Both the position numbers and the translations under genes were made by a program. A DNA stretch of 64,000 nt from Pascua guehoae (Eukaryota > Basidiomycota > Tremellomycetes > Trichosporonales > Trichosporonaceae): the NCBI GenBank assembly GCA_001600415.1, contig BCJX01000001.1, positions 3,668,410-3,732,409 on the forward strand, given 5' to 3'. The notes below the pieces were generated by a model. It was not told the origin of the DNA. It was given only the letters and a program-made list of their open reading frames with translations, and ran no database searches. Shown one piece after another: positions 24,479 to 36,507 of the stretch (position 1 is its first letter; every line of letters begins with the position of its first letter).

Positions 24479-26544
24479 ATGCTCCCAACACGGGCGGCAC
24501 GCGCCGCGTCCACCCTCGTGCCCCTCACGCTCTCCCAGGCGTCGGCCCAGCTCATCCCTCCCATCCCGTGAGTCTCGCATGGAACCGGGGGCACGGGGGG
24601 CAAGGGGGGTCAAAGTAGAAGGTGGTGGTTCAACCTGGGGTCTTTGATTGAGAATCGAGCACATGTCGGGCGCTTGCTTTGCTTGCCTTGCCTTGCTTCT
24701 CCCGGGCCGGACCGAATGGTCGTCATTCGCTTCGGATGGTGCCCCATGTGGACTGCTTGTGCCCATCCGTCCTATCTCTTATACCGTTGCTTCTCTACAT
24801 CCTATCTCGTTGTCGCTTGGCCACTGTGCCCACTTGATTCATTTCGCCATCGTCTTCTCTTCGCCTTGGTTCTCTGCGTCGTGTCTGTCGCTTCCACCAT
24901 CGCTTCGCCGTCGTCTCCATGCTTCGGCGTGTGCCCCACGGGTCCTCCGTATCGTCCCGCATGGGGCTGCACGTATCGTGATGTGGAGTCGCGAGTCGCT
25001 CCATGTCACCTCAAGGGCACCGTCGTTACAGTCGTGCTCCACTCCATACCCCACTCGGACCATGGCGGCCCGCGATACTCGTCTGCGCATTCAGCTCCAT
25101 GGCTACGCAGGTGCCCCACCTCACACCATCCCACTAACCCAGCCGGCCACCATGCCATGCCCCACGCCACTGTTCTCTCACCATGTCTCTGGGTTCGAGC
25201 CCCATACCCGCTCCCCCCCCCCCCCCCCCCCCACCCACTAACCCCAGCCTCTACCGGCGCCTCCTGCGCGCCCACCGCTCCCTCCCCGCCGAGTTCCGCA
25301 CCATGGGCGACCTCTACGTAAAGTCCGAGTTCCGCCTGACGCGCAAGGCCGACAACCCCGTCCACGTCATTGCCTTTTTGACGCAGTGGAAGAGCTACCT
25401 CGACGCGCTCGAGGCCGAGGCCAAGACGGGCGCACCCTTCCGCGGCCGCAAGCTCGACCCGGGCATGCTCGACGCGCTCTCGGACGAGCAGGTCGGGCAG
25501 CTGTATAGCCTCATGCACGCGACGGACGATGTTTGGAAGTCGTGAGTACGCGCCAGGGGGGTGGGGAGTGAGGATGGGGTTGTGAGGTGGGGTTGGTGTC
25601 TGGGGATGTGGCACGTGTGTCTTGCGGTCGGTGTTGGGGTGCGGGTGCGGGTGTGAGTGCGGATGTGGGTGCGTGCGCAGGTGCCCGCGATAGGTACGAC
25701 GGCGCACGAGTGCTGCCAGGACGTGAAGGGGGCCCGCACCGGACGCCGATAGACGAGTGGGAGGTCGCTGCGGCGCAGCGGTGGCACCGCCGCACAGTGA
25801 CACCCGTGGTTTCGACCACAAAGTCGGCTCTGGTGTCGACTCTGGGGTCAACGCTGGCGTCAACGCTGGCGTCAAGTCTGGGGTAGAGTACGCATCGTCC
25901 CCTAGGGGTGCCAGGCAGGCCACGCCTTCCTGCCTCCCTGTCGACCACGCGGGGCCACCGGCCACAGCCAACCCGCACCGGCCGGCCCGGCATGCGGCCC
26001 ATTCCACCGTCGGCGGGTCAATGGCGCACGCCTTGGCAAGTGCCTGCCTGGCAACAGCGTGTGATGTGCTCTTGCTCCTGCTCTTGCTCGTGTCCCTGCT
26101 CTAGTCCCATGTGGAGCCCTCGAGCCGAGGACACCGCGCCCGGGGTCCCAGATTGACTAGAGACCTCGCCGGGGGTATCAGTTCCTCGGGTGATTTCTCC
26201 AGCGTCCTTATGATCTTATGAGCTATCCAGGCCACGGCTGGACGGCTTGCCCCTTCTCCACACCCTCCCCCACTTCACTTCACTCCACTCCACTCCACTC
26301 TACTCCCCCCACATCCACTCCACCCCCATCCGACCCCCATTACGCTATTTCCCACTCGTCCTACCAGCCCCCCAGCCCCGGCCCCATACGCGAAAGGAGC
26401 CCCGCAGTCACACCTCCCTCTCATAACCTCCAACCATTCCCCCACGCCTCCCATGCTAACCCCAGCCCCGCCGAGCTCGAACAGGGGGCACAGGAGGCCG
26501 AGGCACAGGACGCCAAGGCAAAGGCCGCGGACAAGAAGGAGTAG
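24479..26544 (+). CDS. SDH7: Succinate dehydrogenase assembly factor 3 (ACN9/LYR family)
   Basis: SDHAF3/Acn9 is a small mitochondrial matrix LYR protein that protects the iron-sulfur subunit Sdh2 while complex II is assembled. Exons are 24479-24567, 25248-25541 and 26466-26544 (462 nt, 153 aa). The key block [37 protein letters not shown] is split over positions 25249 onward (LYR motif, then the Acn9 signature), and [16 protein letters not shown] follows. The N-terminus [19 protein letters not shown] fits a mitochondrial presequence. A Lys/Ala/Glu tail ends the protein. The two introns are 680 and 924 nt, so four fifths of the gene is intron; this is far above the 40-350 nt usual in this window. 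A C20 tract (25213-25232) lies just before the first acceptor. The function is secure by family. Confidence 0.9.
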
Positions 26545-27845
26545 ACACAGTACATGTCATGTAGCACTGCATTAGCGCGTGCGGGATGTCGCCGAGCGTC
26601 GCCCAGCCAGGTCACCTGCCGCGGCCGAGGCCCGAGGCCGAGGCATCGCGAGGTGGACCGTCTGGAACCAAGCGAGGGAGCGTCTTGATCTGGATCTGGA
26701 TCGTGCAGTGTCGTGCTGTACTGCTGCACCCTGTGCCGCTGCACCGCTGTACTGTTGCACCGCTGTACCGCTGTCCTGATCGGGCTAGCTGCCAGACTGG
26801 TGGCAGTTCCCCGCCTGACGCGGTGCGGGCTGGTGTGCGCACCAGTGGCCTGCGTGGGACACGGCCAGACGACGACGGGTGGAAGTAACTGATTGGGAAC
26901 GGGCACGACGAGCGACTGCGAGCGATTGGCCTGGCGGCGGGCAACGTACCAGACTGACAGCCGACAACTGACAACTGACAGGACAAGTGGCAAGACAACT
27001 GACAAGACAACTGACAAGACAACTGACGACCCACAACTGACACTGGCAACTGACAACTGACACCAGGCCAGCTCGAGCATACCCCCCACATTATCACCGC
27101 CCTCCAGGACCACGATCACCCCTCGGACCAGCACACGGAGCGCATGATCTGGGGGATTCCTACCATGCCACTCGGTGCCCGGTCCAATCTGTCGCGGCTC
27201 TGGCCAGTACGATGACGCGTTGATCTGAACAGTATCTCCCTGTGTCGGTATCGCCTTGCTTTTCCCCCCTCTTTTGCTCGCTTCGAGGCCCTCAACGTAC
27301 GCGTCCTGCACTGGCCCCAGTTCTCGCCCTTTGACCAGCCCGTCTTCTGCTGTTGGTCTTTTCTGCCCGTGGTCGCGTCCTTGCGTTCCGTCGCCGTTTA
27401 CTTTCCACCTTGTACGGCCATCGCCACGGACACGTACGCCAGATGGACCTATGGCGCGGGGCTAGATCCCAGGCAGCGGCAGAGTTGCGGCGGTGTATGA
27501 CGCGGGGACGAGGTGGATGTCACTGGCAAACGATGCCGCGGTGCTGCCATCGTCCTGCCGTACTGCTGTGCATTGCCGGGGGCCGCGCGAGCGCGCGTTG
27601 GTTGTACCCCTCAAGTTCTGCAATGTGCGCATTTGTGCTCTGCCTCGACCGCCCACTAGCCGCCCACTGTCTCGGACGCACCATGTGCTCGGCGTCAGAC
27701 GTACCATGTGCACCTCGGGCCCATACGCCCCTGCTCGTCCATTCGCCGCGGCGTGCGTGCTGGCGCACGCACACGAACGCCCACGCCCGCGAATAACAAT
27801 AGACATACATCCCACGGCACGGGGGGAAAGACTATAACTGGTAGA
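26545..27845. other. Intergenic between SDHAF3 gene and alpha/beta-hydrolase gene (convergent)
   Basis: 1.3 kb between two gene ends. It contains a ctgctgcaccgctgta-type repeat (about 26,715-26,780) and an acaactgac repeat array. I see no gene. Confidence 0.55.
26963..27063 (+). repeat. Tandem repeat of acaactgac / acaagacaactgac units
   Basis: About eight copies of gacaactgac, several joined by caagacaact to make a 12-nt period, then decaying. All copies have the same orientation. Confidence 0.75.
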
Positions 27846-30603
27846 CTATAAGCTCCTATACTCCTCTGCAAGGCTATCGAGTACGTCGTACATGACGGTT
27901 CTGGAAGACATGAGATTGTGGCCCTCGTCTGGTACGACTGTGAGCTCTGCGTCCATTGCGCGTTCCATCCAGCGCATGCTCTTTTCGCTGACGCGGTCGT
28001 CGTCTGCGCCGTACCAAATCTTGCACGGGTTGCGGATATCAGTGTATGCAAACCCCCACGGCTTGGTGTCGCGGCCGAGGATGACGGACAAGAGGTCGGC
28101 CGTGGTGCCCGAGAGGGATTCGGCGTGGGATGCCTGGTTGAGCGCGTGCAAAAAGTTTGGCGACGACGTGACGTTTGCAAATGGCGAGGGGGCAACAGTG
28201 TTCCAGCCCAGCGACGAGTACAGGTCTGATGAAAACGAGTCAAACCCTTCGTGCTCGAGGCGCGAGTCGGCCGACGACTGGGGCCGCAGGTCGTGCGCAA
28301 ACGACGAGCGCGACCGGGACGCGTCAGAGTCGAGCGACGTCGTCGACACCATGGCGTCCTTGTTGCTCCGCCCGTTCAGGCCCTCTTTGCGCCCATTGTT
28401 GGCAGCCTTGACCGTCGGCGCCTTGCCCATAAAGTACGACTCGAGGCGCCACTCGGCAGCCAGCGCAGACTTGATCACTCCGTTCGGCACCCACTTGAGC
28501 CACTTGTAGCCTGTAAATGTTAGATGCGGATACCCTGTCTCCTCTGTACTCACCCTCGACGTCGCCGCCGACCCAGGGTGCGAGCAGGTGGATCTTGCCG
28601 TGGACGCGGCGCTCCATCTTCAACACGGTCGCGAGGGCGTACGGCGCGCCGGCCGAGTGGGCGACCACCTGGAAGCGCTCAATGCCGAGATCGTCGACGA
28701 CGCGGTGCACAACGTCGGCCCAGTCGAGCGGCCCGCGGTTCTCTTGTGCCACCTGGTCCGTCTTGCCGAGCCCCCACCGGTCAATGCAGATGAGACGCAG
28801 GCCGAGCGCGCGCGCGAGGTCGTCGTAGAGTGCACACATGTAGCGGACACATCCGAGGCCCAAGAAGACGAGCACGGGACGCCCGTCGGCCTTGCCGAGG
28901 TCGGCAAACGAGACCTGTAGTGGCCGGTCGGGGTACGGGCGCGGGACGTGCATGACGCGGTTCAGCTGCGGCTGGCGGAGGTAGAGTGCCATGGCTTGTG
29001 CATCGTCGTCGGGAGGCAGGGGCGATGCGCTCTTCGGGCTCAGAAGCGATGGCGAGCGAACCAGTGCGTCGGTACCTGGTGTTGGGCTGTGCACCTGTGA
29101 CCGCTCGCGGGCGGTGGACGATGTGGTGTAATATCGGCCCGACTGTTCAAGCGACGGGGCGCGCCGTGGTGCAGAGTGCACTGGCTGCGCCGCGAGCGCC
29201 GACGGCGGACGCGGTAGTGATGGCGACTTCTGGAACTGGGCCTGCGTGTTGGTCTGCGGAGACGCTGGCGCCGACGCGGATGGCTTGTTGAGATGGTCGT
29301 AGGCCGCCTGCGCAAGACGAAAGTCGCGCACTACACTGTCCGTATCCGACGTCCCCGTCGACTGCGCAGAGTGGAACGACGCTAGGCTCGCCTCACGCCG
29401 GTGGCCTGGCGCAGGTGGATTGACCGGTGGTGGTGCGGGTGGGGCAGGTGGTGACGTCGGTGTCGGCGCGGTGGTGGCCGGTGCAGACGCTGATGTCGAT
29501 GGAGTAGCATCGGCAGCAGCAGCCGCAGCCGCAGCCTTCGCCGCCTTTGCCGCACGCGCACGTTCAACAAGGTCTGGTCGCGAGGCGAGCTCGGCTCTTG
29601 CGCGGTCCTTTGCAGATTCTTCTGCTAAGGCGACTGCAGACGAGTGCCGGCGCACAATGTCGCTGATAGACTGGACGCGCTTGGGGCCAGGGGGGCGGGG
29701 TGGTGCGCCGCCCGTCGTCGGAAACGGTTTCGAAACAGTCGGCACGGTCGATGTGCTCGCGCTCGTGGCCATGACGGGACGCGCAAGGTGGCGGCCTGAG
29801 CTCGCCGGGTTGGTGGGAGTGACAGAGGTCGCGCGACCACCACCACGGTCGTGCTCGAGGAGGGCGTTCAAGCTCCCACCCGAGATGCCGCCAGCAAGGC
29901 TGCTTGTCGGTGTGGTTGGCGACGATGACGCCGGGGTGGTGGGGGATGCAAACACGCGCGATGCTGGGCGGGGCCGCGGCGGTGGTCGTAGTCCTGACTC
30001 TGGAGTGAGCCCCTGGCGCCGTCGCCTTCGTTCGTCGGGGTCAACATCGCTCTGGCGTCGCTGCTGCGCCATCGCCGCCGCCGTCGCGCCCGCATCGGCG
30101 TCGGGGATGAGGTTTGTGGCCGCGGCGTGAATCGTCATGGGCCGGGCCGCTCGAGACGCTCTTGATGGACCTGGATCAAGAATGGCGTCTTCGTCGACTT
30201 CGAGCACAAACCCGGGCTCGTACACGGAAGAGCGCGACTTTACCCACGCCCACGTTCGCTCAATGCTCCGTACTCGACGTGTCGGTCGACGCGTTGCGCC
30301 TGGTGGGCCGAGAGATTCTCCGCCAAACTGCGCGAGATGTGGATCCATGTCGGCAGAAGAAAGCGCAGCGTCTGGGTTGACCGAAGCTGCGCTGACGCTC
30401 GAGCCCGCCGCCGAAGGAGGTCCGGGCGCGAGCGTCATGGGGCCCTCGGACAGCGTCGACAGTGGTGCGAGCTGATGTGGTAGTGGTGGTGGCGGCGTGC
30501 GCGAGCCCCGCCCCGACGACCCAGACGGCCCAGATGGATAGTGGTTTGTCGACCGCGGGTGGTAAGAGCTGGGCCGAGGTGGCGGAGGCAACGACTTTGA
30601 CAT
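27846..30603 (-). CDS. Alpha/beta-hydrolase fold protein with long disordered N-terminal region
   Basis: Two exons, 30603-28554 and 28510-27846, join across a 43-nt intron to give 904 aa. Residues 1 to about 540 are Pro/Ser/Ala-rich low-complexity sequence with a short folded-looking patch (RSIERTWAWVKSRSSVYEPGFVLEVDEDA, near residues 110-145). The hydrolase domain follows: VLVFLGLGCVRYMCALYDDLA, LICIDRWGLGKTD and the nucleophile elbow VAHSAGAPYA, then the acid and histidine candidates in GADDDRVSE and VPDEGHN. A Ser-rich insertion of about 90 residues separates the elbow half from the Asp/His half. No transmembrane segment or signal peptide is seen. The catalytic triad appears complete. Substrate is unknown; fungal relatives of this layout are uncharacterised as far as I know. 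Confidence 0.85.
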
Positions 30604-33601
30604 GGATAAAAGGGTTCAGAAACAAGAGACAACGTGGAGAGATGATCGACGGCGGGTGGGTCGAGTGGAGTGGTGGGGGTCTGGGTCGGCCGGGGCTGCT
30701 GCTGGTATGTGAGCCGGACTTGGACGGGGTCCTAGCCCGATGGCTAATGGAGGAGCGTGCAGACAGGCAAGGGACGCAGCCGCGCGGCGGCGGCGGCAAG
30801 GCTGGCGGCGAGGCGTCAGCGGCGGCGTGGGTTGGCGCCGGGTGGCGGGATGGTGGTGTCGGAGGGGGGTGCGCAGGTGCAAGACGCTCAACACCTGGCG
30901 GCTGCAACGACACTGGTCGCTTTTCGCAGTCGCTGGCGGTCGGGTCGTGCGCAGGTGTAGGTCAAACGAGTGTCGTCGTAAAGTCGTCAAAGAGAGCCTA
31001 GAGTCGTGTTGGGTAAATACAAGCAAGGGTGGATGACACTGAACAAAAGGGGGCGGCAACGACGCGACACAAAGGGAGAGACGACGACACAGGTAAGGTT
31101 GTAGGAGATGCAAGCCAGGGTGGGAAGCAGGGGGAAGCACCAAAGGGGAAAAGCAGCACCCACCCAGCGGTGGTCTGTGCGGGTACAGTGAGGGGGCAAA
31201 CCCACCCACACTGTCCGACAGACTCTGTGCCTGCGTCGTCTCAAACGTAAAAGCCATTACAGTTTTGTTTCGTCGTCCCATTACAAAACACAATGTCAAC
31301 AATCAAATCCCAAAAACAAACTCTAATCATGTCAGCCATGGACCAAAGGCCCTGCCGCCAGCGTGTTTGGGCCCAGCATACAAGCACTCAGTGTTGCATG
31401 CAACCATCACATACCCAACTCGGGAACGTCTCAGGTGTTAGGTCGCGCAGACGTACCCCGCATGCATGCATGCATTGAATGGGCGTTGTTGTTGAGGAGC
31501 ACCACCGTCTTGTTGGTGTGCCAAGGCTTTTTGTGACGACTGGCTCTGTGCGTCTATTGAGTCGCAGGTTCCCGAAGGGCCCTTTTCCACTCCTGGACAT
31601 TCCCTCCCCATTCCAGGGCATCAAGCACAAAAAACACAGTCGAGGCAAGGCAGACTGGCAGGGCACAGGGGCAAGAGGGATAGAGGGCAGATGCCACCAG
31701 GTGTCGATTGGTGACACCCAACGACCAGACGGCCCACAACCCCGAGGCCAGAGGGCCCTTCCTAGCTTCCTAACGGCATGGCGGCATGGCATGGCATGCT
31801 CCCACTTCCCAGATCCCAGCCTGACACGCATCCACAGCCGCCTCTACGCTGTCCTGGATCCTGCTCACTGCTGGCCACAACCCAGAACATGGACAACGTC
31901 GCTGGCCGCCATGGTAGCTCCACCCGAACAGGTACGGGCCGAACCAGGAGCCGGGCAGCTAGCGGCAGCCGGCACCCGCCCGTCGTCGTATGTATTGGGC
32001 AGCGTCGTACAGAGCTGCAGCTGCAAGACGTTGAGCTGCACTGTGTTTCTTGGGGTTTATGGGGATTATGGGACGGGTCATCCTCGACGCCACCGTCACG
32101 TTAGCCCACCCGGAGGGGCGGAACGGTCGGCCACACCCTGTCACCAGCGACGTGGAGTCGGTGGGTCGTGTGCGACGCCCGAGGACGTGAGTACGCATGG
32201 ATGGGTGCCGTCGTACACTCGGCCAGTGGCCGCGGGTGCACAAAGAACCTGTGCTCGGGCTCGCTGTTTGGCACATGCGGCCTGGTTCCAGCGACTCGAG
32301 AGCACGCACATACACAAGGCACGTGCATGTGTCCATGTACGGTATGGATGTGTTCCATGTTCCAGTTCCAAGACACGGACACAGACACGCGCACACGCAC
32401 GCGCACGCTGCACGCGAGCACGACGCGTCCGCGCGTCCATGTCATGTCATGTCGATGCATGCACAGCGCGTCAGACGCCGCGCGGCGAGGCGCGCTTCCC
32501 CTGCAGCTTCAAAGTGTCGCTTGCTGCCCGTCCCGATGGCGCGTGAGGGTAACGGGACGGGCAACGATCCACTACGGTACGCGCACGCAGGCACTCGAGC
32601 TGGGACTTGACACCTACGCACGCGCACGACTGCTGCATCTGGATCAGTGTGTCACTGTCGCGAGTATCCTCGTTGGGGCTAGGCTGTGGACGACGCGGTA
32701 TATGCATACCTGTGCTTGGCAAGAGGCATTGACTCAACTGACGAGTAAAGTGGAGTGCAGAGTGCCAGTCCAACCAGCGCACGCTGGTGCGCTGGAATGA
32801 ATGCGCTCAGGGTCCATTGGCCCATTGGCTTTTACACCAAACACGAACGCTCATCGTAATGCACCAAGGCCCACCATCCCTCGTGTTTCCGATCACCCTC
32901 GTCGGAGTATGCTCTCTTCCAAACCCACCCGTATCGAGATTGGGCCAAGTATAGAAGGTATGGAGACGGGACCCTCTGGTACTGTACCACCTAGCACATG
33001 CGACTGTGACGACTGTGGGAACGAGCTGCGGATCTCGGATCTAAGGTACGCCTGCCGGGCTACTCGAGCTGGCGAACCTTCCACATCGCTCGCTGCGCTT
33101 GTCGGTCACGATGTTCAACCTCTGGCGCCCCAGTGCACTGCAGCGATCACCAAGGCATCACTTGGCCGATCAGGCAACCAAGAGCACCAACGGGAGAGCA
33201 CCAACGGGACGAGGGTTAGATTTGCTTCGGATCGAGATCTCAACCCAACAAGCTCTGAGCTCTGGGGCTTTCGCTCTGGCTCTCGGGCTCTCGGATGTTT
33301 GAACACGTGCACAGAGCCGGAACATTGGCGGGCAAGAAGGTTCTCTCCGTCGTCAACGACATGCAGTCGTCAAATGCGCGTCGGCGGGCCGGCACGTCGG
33401 CTCGGGCGCCATGGCGCACCCTGACCGCGGGGGAGACGTAAACGCGCGTAAACTCAAACACAGCCATATGCATACGGGACCAGCCCGGTGGCTGTGCCAC
33501 ATGCCACACGCCACAACCTGGTTTATACTGGATTGGATTCCACAAAGGGGTCACTGGCACGGGGGCGAGAGTTAAGAGATACGAGTACGGGGGCTAGGCG
33601 G
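30604..33601. other. Gene-poor region upstream of the alpha/beta-hydrolase gene
   Basis: 3.0 kb without a supported gene. A 14-nt direct duplication (agcaccaacgggag / agcaccaacgggac, about 33,180-33,208) and CGCACACGCAC runs near 32,390 are visible. The long frame from 31,479 to 32,546 shows no family resemblance. Confidence 0.5.
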
Positions 33602-34720
33602 CTAGGGGGAGCGCGGTGTGATGGCGGGGAGCTGTGCCATGTCATACGTGGCCGCCGCGACGGGCGCGAGTTCCACGGTATTCCACGTGTGTCCGTCGTC
33701 GGTCTGCCAGAGATCCGTCTGGGCGCCGTCTGCAAACCCATACTCGTCATTGTAAAAGGGGGGATCGATTGCGTCCTGGTTGCAATTGTTGCGCTCGTTT
33801 TGCATAAAGTAGTGGGGCTGCTTGGGGCCGACGGTGCAGTTATTTTTGTCATAGGGACACTTGCGCGCGACCGTGGGTTTGGCAAGGGGTGATGCACCAC
33901 TGGCGGCGTTGGAGATTGTGCACCGATAGTACGAAGTGTACATTTCCGGATTACCGCTCCCCGGCGACGCAATCCAGCCCCACAGGCAGTGGCACCCCCC
34001 CGCGGGACAGGGCGGGAGGTTTGCAGGGAACGAATACGAGACTTGGAGGTACCACGGCGACGACTGGTTTGTGCTCACGACGACAAAGTCTTCCGGCTGG
34101 ATCTTGGACGCGTCGCTCTCCCACGCAATCGCGATTGCCGACCCCTTGACGTCGACGAGCTGGTCGAGCGTCGACCCCCACCGGTCCCGCGAGTGGATCG
34201 CGCCTGCGGTATAGTCCGAGTTGATGTCGACGCTCAGGTCGCACGCCATGTGCATCGCCGGCGGGCTCCCGTGGTCCCCCGTCCACGACGTGTGGGCCTT
34301 GTTGCACGCAATCTCCCCGTGCAGCGTGGCGCCAGAGGGAATGTCGAGGAATTCGCCAGCAGCTGCAACGTCAGTAAACGGGCCTCACTCGAGCTGTGTC
34401 ACTACTGGGTTTGTGGCGTGGCGTTGTGGCGTTTCTGCCACTGTGATGCCGCCCAGCCCCCACATCTATGCTGTGCCACTCACCAGGGGGCTCGTTCATG
34501 AACCCGTGGAACCACCACTGGTCAAAGTTGAGCCGGCTCTGGGGCTGCACCGCCATCGACGAGTCGAGGTCGTTGGGGAAGAAGCTGCGCGTCAGATTAC
34601 GCGTCCAGTCCTGACCTTCTGGACACAGGGGGGTACTCACCCATATTCCGACGGGTGCCACATGGTGAGGTGCGCCCCTGTGGGCGCAGCCAGCACAAGC
34701 GAAGCGAGGAGGGCAATCAT
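33602..34720 (-). CDS. AA14-like secreted copper oxygenase (LPMO-type) protein
   Basis: Exons 34720-34641, 34584-34484 and 34362-33602 close to 313 aa. The first 16 residues (MIALLASLVLAAPTGA) form a signal peptide, and predicted cleavage exposes His (HLTMWHPSEYG), the N-terminal histidine-brace residue required in lytic polysaccharide monooxygenases. FDQWWFHGF, GEIACNK, DVKGSAIAIAWESDASKIQPEDF, LPPCPAGGCHCLWGWI, PLAKPTVARKC, GPKQPHYF and PPFYNDEYGFADGAQTDLW match what I remember of basidiomycete AA14-like proteins. Characterised AA14 members act on xylan on cellulose fibres; activity here is inferred only. Cysteines are numerous, as expected for a secreted enzyme. Both introns end in ctgacg...cag. 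Confidence 0.75.
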
Positions 34721-36507
34721 GGCTGAGGATGGGTATGTTAAATACTAAAATATTATGCCGCCTAGCTGATGACCAAGTCTTTTGATGGGGAGAACAACTT
34801 GGACGTGTCTGGAAGAGCTCCCTTTTATCCTAGCAAGACGTCGCAACAAACTGCCAACCTGCAAAACGGGGGCCATCACACCCCAGTGCTCCACCCCAGT
34901 CTCTCGCCATAAACAGCAAAGCACAAAGGAAATGGGGTCGACCTCTTGAAGAGCAACTGGAGCGCGTCCGACGGGCCCGGCGCCACACGCCGCACAGGCC
35001 ATGACCGAGTGTGCACACGAGCACCCCGAATACAGCAAGACACGCGTCAGGCTCGGCAGACTGTCTTTGTCACATTCTGTCACCTCTACGTCAAAGGTAC
35101 AAGTGAGTCCGCAAGTGATCTGCGACCTGCGACCTGCGACCTGCGACTGGCACGCCAAGCCCGAGCGCACGCGCATGTACAGGGCTGCGCACAGGTGCGG
35201 GATACAGGACACACCGAGTAGGAAATGCCACTGTGGTCACTTGCCGGTGCCATTGGATTGGGCCGGAGAGTGTCCATAGGCGAGTTGGTCTGTACCCGAG
35301 CTCAAAGGAGCAGTCTCTTTCCGGGGCACAGGTTCCGCACCGCCACACATGTACACATGACTCGACACGACGCGTTCGGGCGCTCCGAGGGGACCCGCGC
35401 TGCCCCCTGGGGTACCTTGTTTCGCGGCTACAACGTACATGTACACGTCCGCGCGTGTCATGTTTTCCCAATTGGTTGATTTTGTTCGACAAGGGGGATC
35501 GTCACGAGTTGCGGGACGCGTCGAAGGTTCGGAAGGGGTGTAGATCGTTCCCGACTCTGGGGTTTACTGGATTCTACACCCGTGCACGTCCATCGTCAGC
35601 TCGGCTCGGCATTTCGAGTTGTCTGGTGCACACCGAAGGATCGCGCGTGTTCGACAAAAAATGTCCTCGCTGTTGACTGTACGCGTACTCTGGTCCGACC
35701 ATGGGATGATGATCATGAGTGCGCGCCTCGTTTCATCTCGGACCGCGCCACGGTCCGAGCTACCACGAAAGGAAACAGACCAAAAGGAACAAAGGAACAA
35801 GGGCCGTGCGTCATGCACTAAACCAAAGGCCGTGTCCGCGGGTTCCATCATGACACCAGTTACTAGTTTGCCACTAGTGCGCGCTTGGTAAATGAAACGA
35901 TGGCCCAACGAGACGCGGTGATTGACGGATGCAGGTATGGGTTTCTGGGCCTCCCCATAGCCAGACATATCCGGCCCCTGCACCTTGGGACACCCAAGGA
36001 CGAGGATTGACAGTGTGGGGGCGTGCCTGCGACCGAGCTCGCGGAGCGGGGTACAGGACAGGGTACACTCGGCAAGGGAACGTTTAGCCTCGCGAGCCTC
36101 CAAGGCCTTTATCCTCGTCAGCTTCGGGGGGTGGGGGGGCTTAGCCTCGTCCCGCGCGCAGTTATGGCGTAAGCGATGCTGCACGGCCCACGCCGACTCC
36201 GTGTAGAGTTTGCGGGACCGGCATGCGCATCCAGGACCGCAATGTGGCGGGGACGCGTAGATCTCCCGCCGTGGCATACGGTACCGTACAGGACAGTGCA
36301 TTACCAGGGAGCTCTGGGGGCTTGGATGTGGGGATGAGCGGGGGTTGTGGAAGTTGTTACATTGCTGGCGGTCTACATTCTAACTAGACGATACAGAGGG
36401 CGCGAAGCAGGCCCCGAGCCAAGATCTTATGTATCCGAGACTAGGTCCTACGCTGAGCAGTCTACGCATCTACGCTGCCGCCTGGGCAGTGTGGGTCGCG
36501 TTCAGAG
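34721..36507. other. Intergenic between AA14-like and GT18-like genes
   Basis: 1.8 kb on the 5' side of the AA14-like gene and the 3' side of the GT18-like gene. An AT-rich patch (ttaaatactaaaatattatg, 34,738-34,757) directly before the AA14-like start may be promoter. A gcgacct repeat lies at about 35,118-35,148. I see no gene. Confidence 0.5.

Noticed and set aside
25180..25215. A gggttcgagccc B-box-like sequence suggesting a tRNA in SDHAF3 intron 1
   Set aside because: The T-arm stem is imperfect and no matching acceptor stem, D-arm or anticodon arm is present upstream.
31479..32546. A 355-codon plus-strand frame
   Set aside because: Composition is that of random GC-rich DNA; no conserved motif, and no splice-supported extension.
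35564..36301. A 245-codon minus-strand frame in the AA14/GT18 spacer
   Set aside because: No family resemblance and overlapped by other open frames; kept as intergenic.
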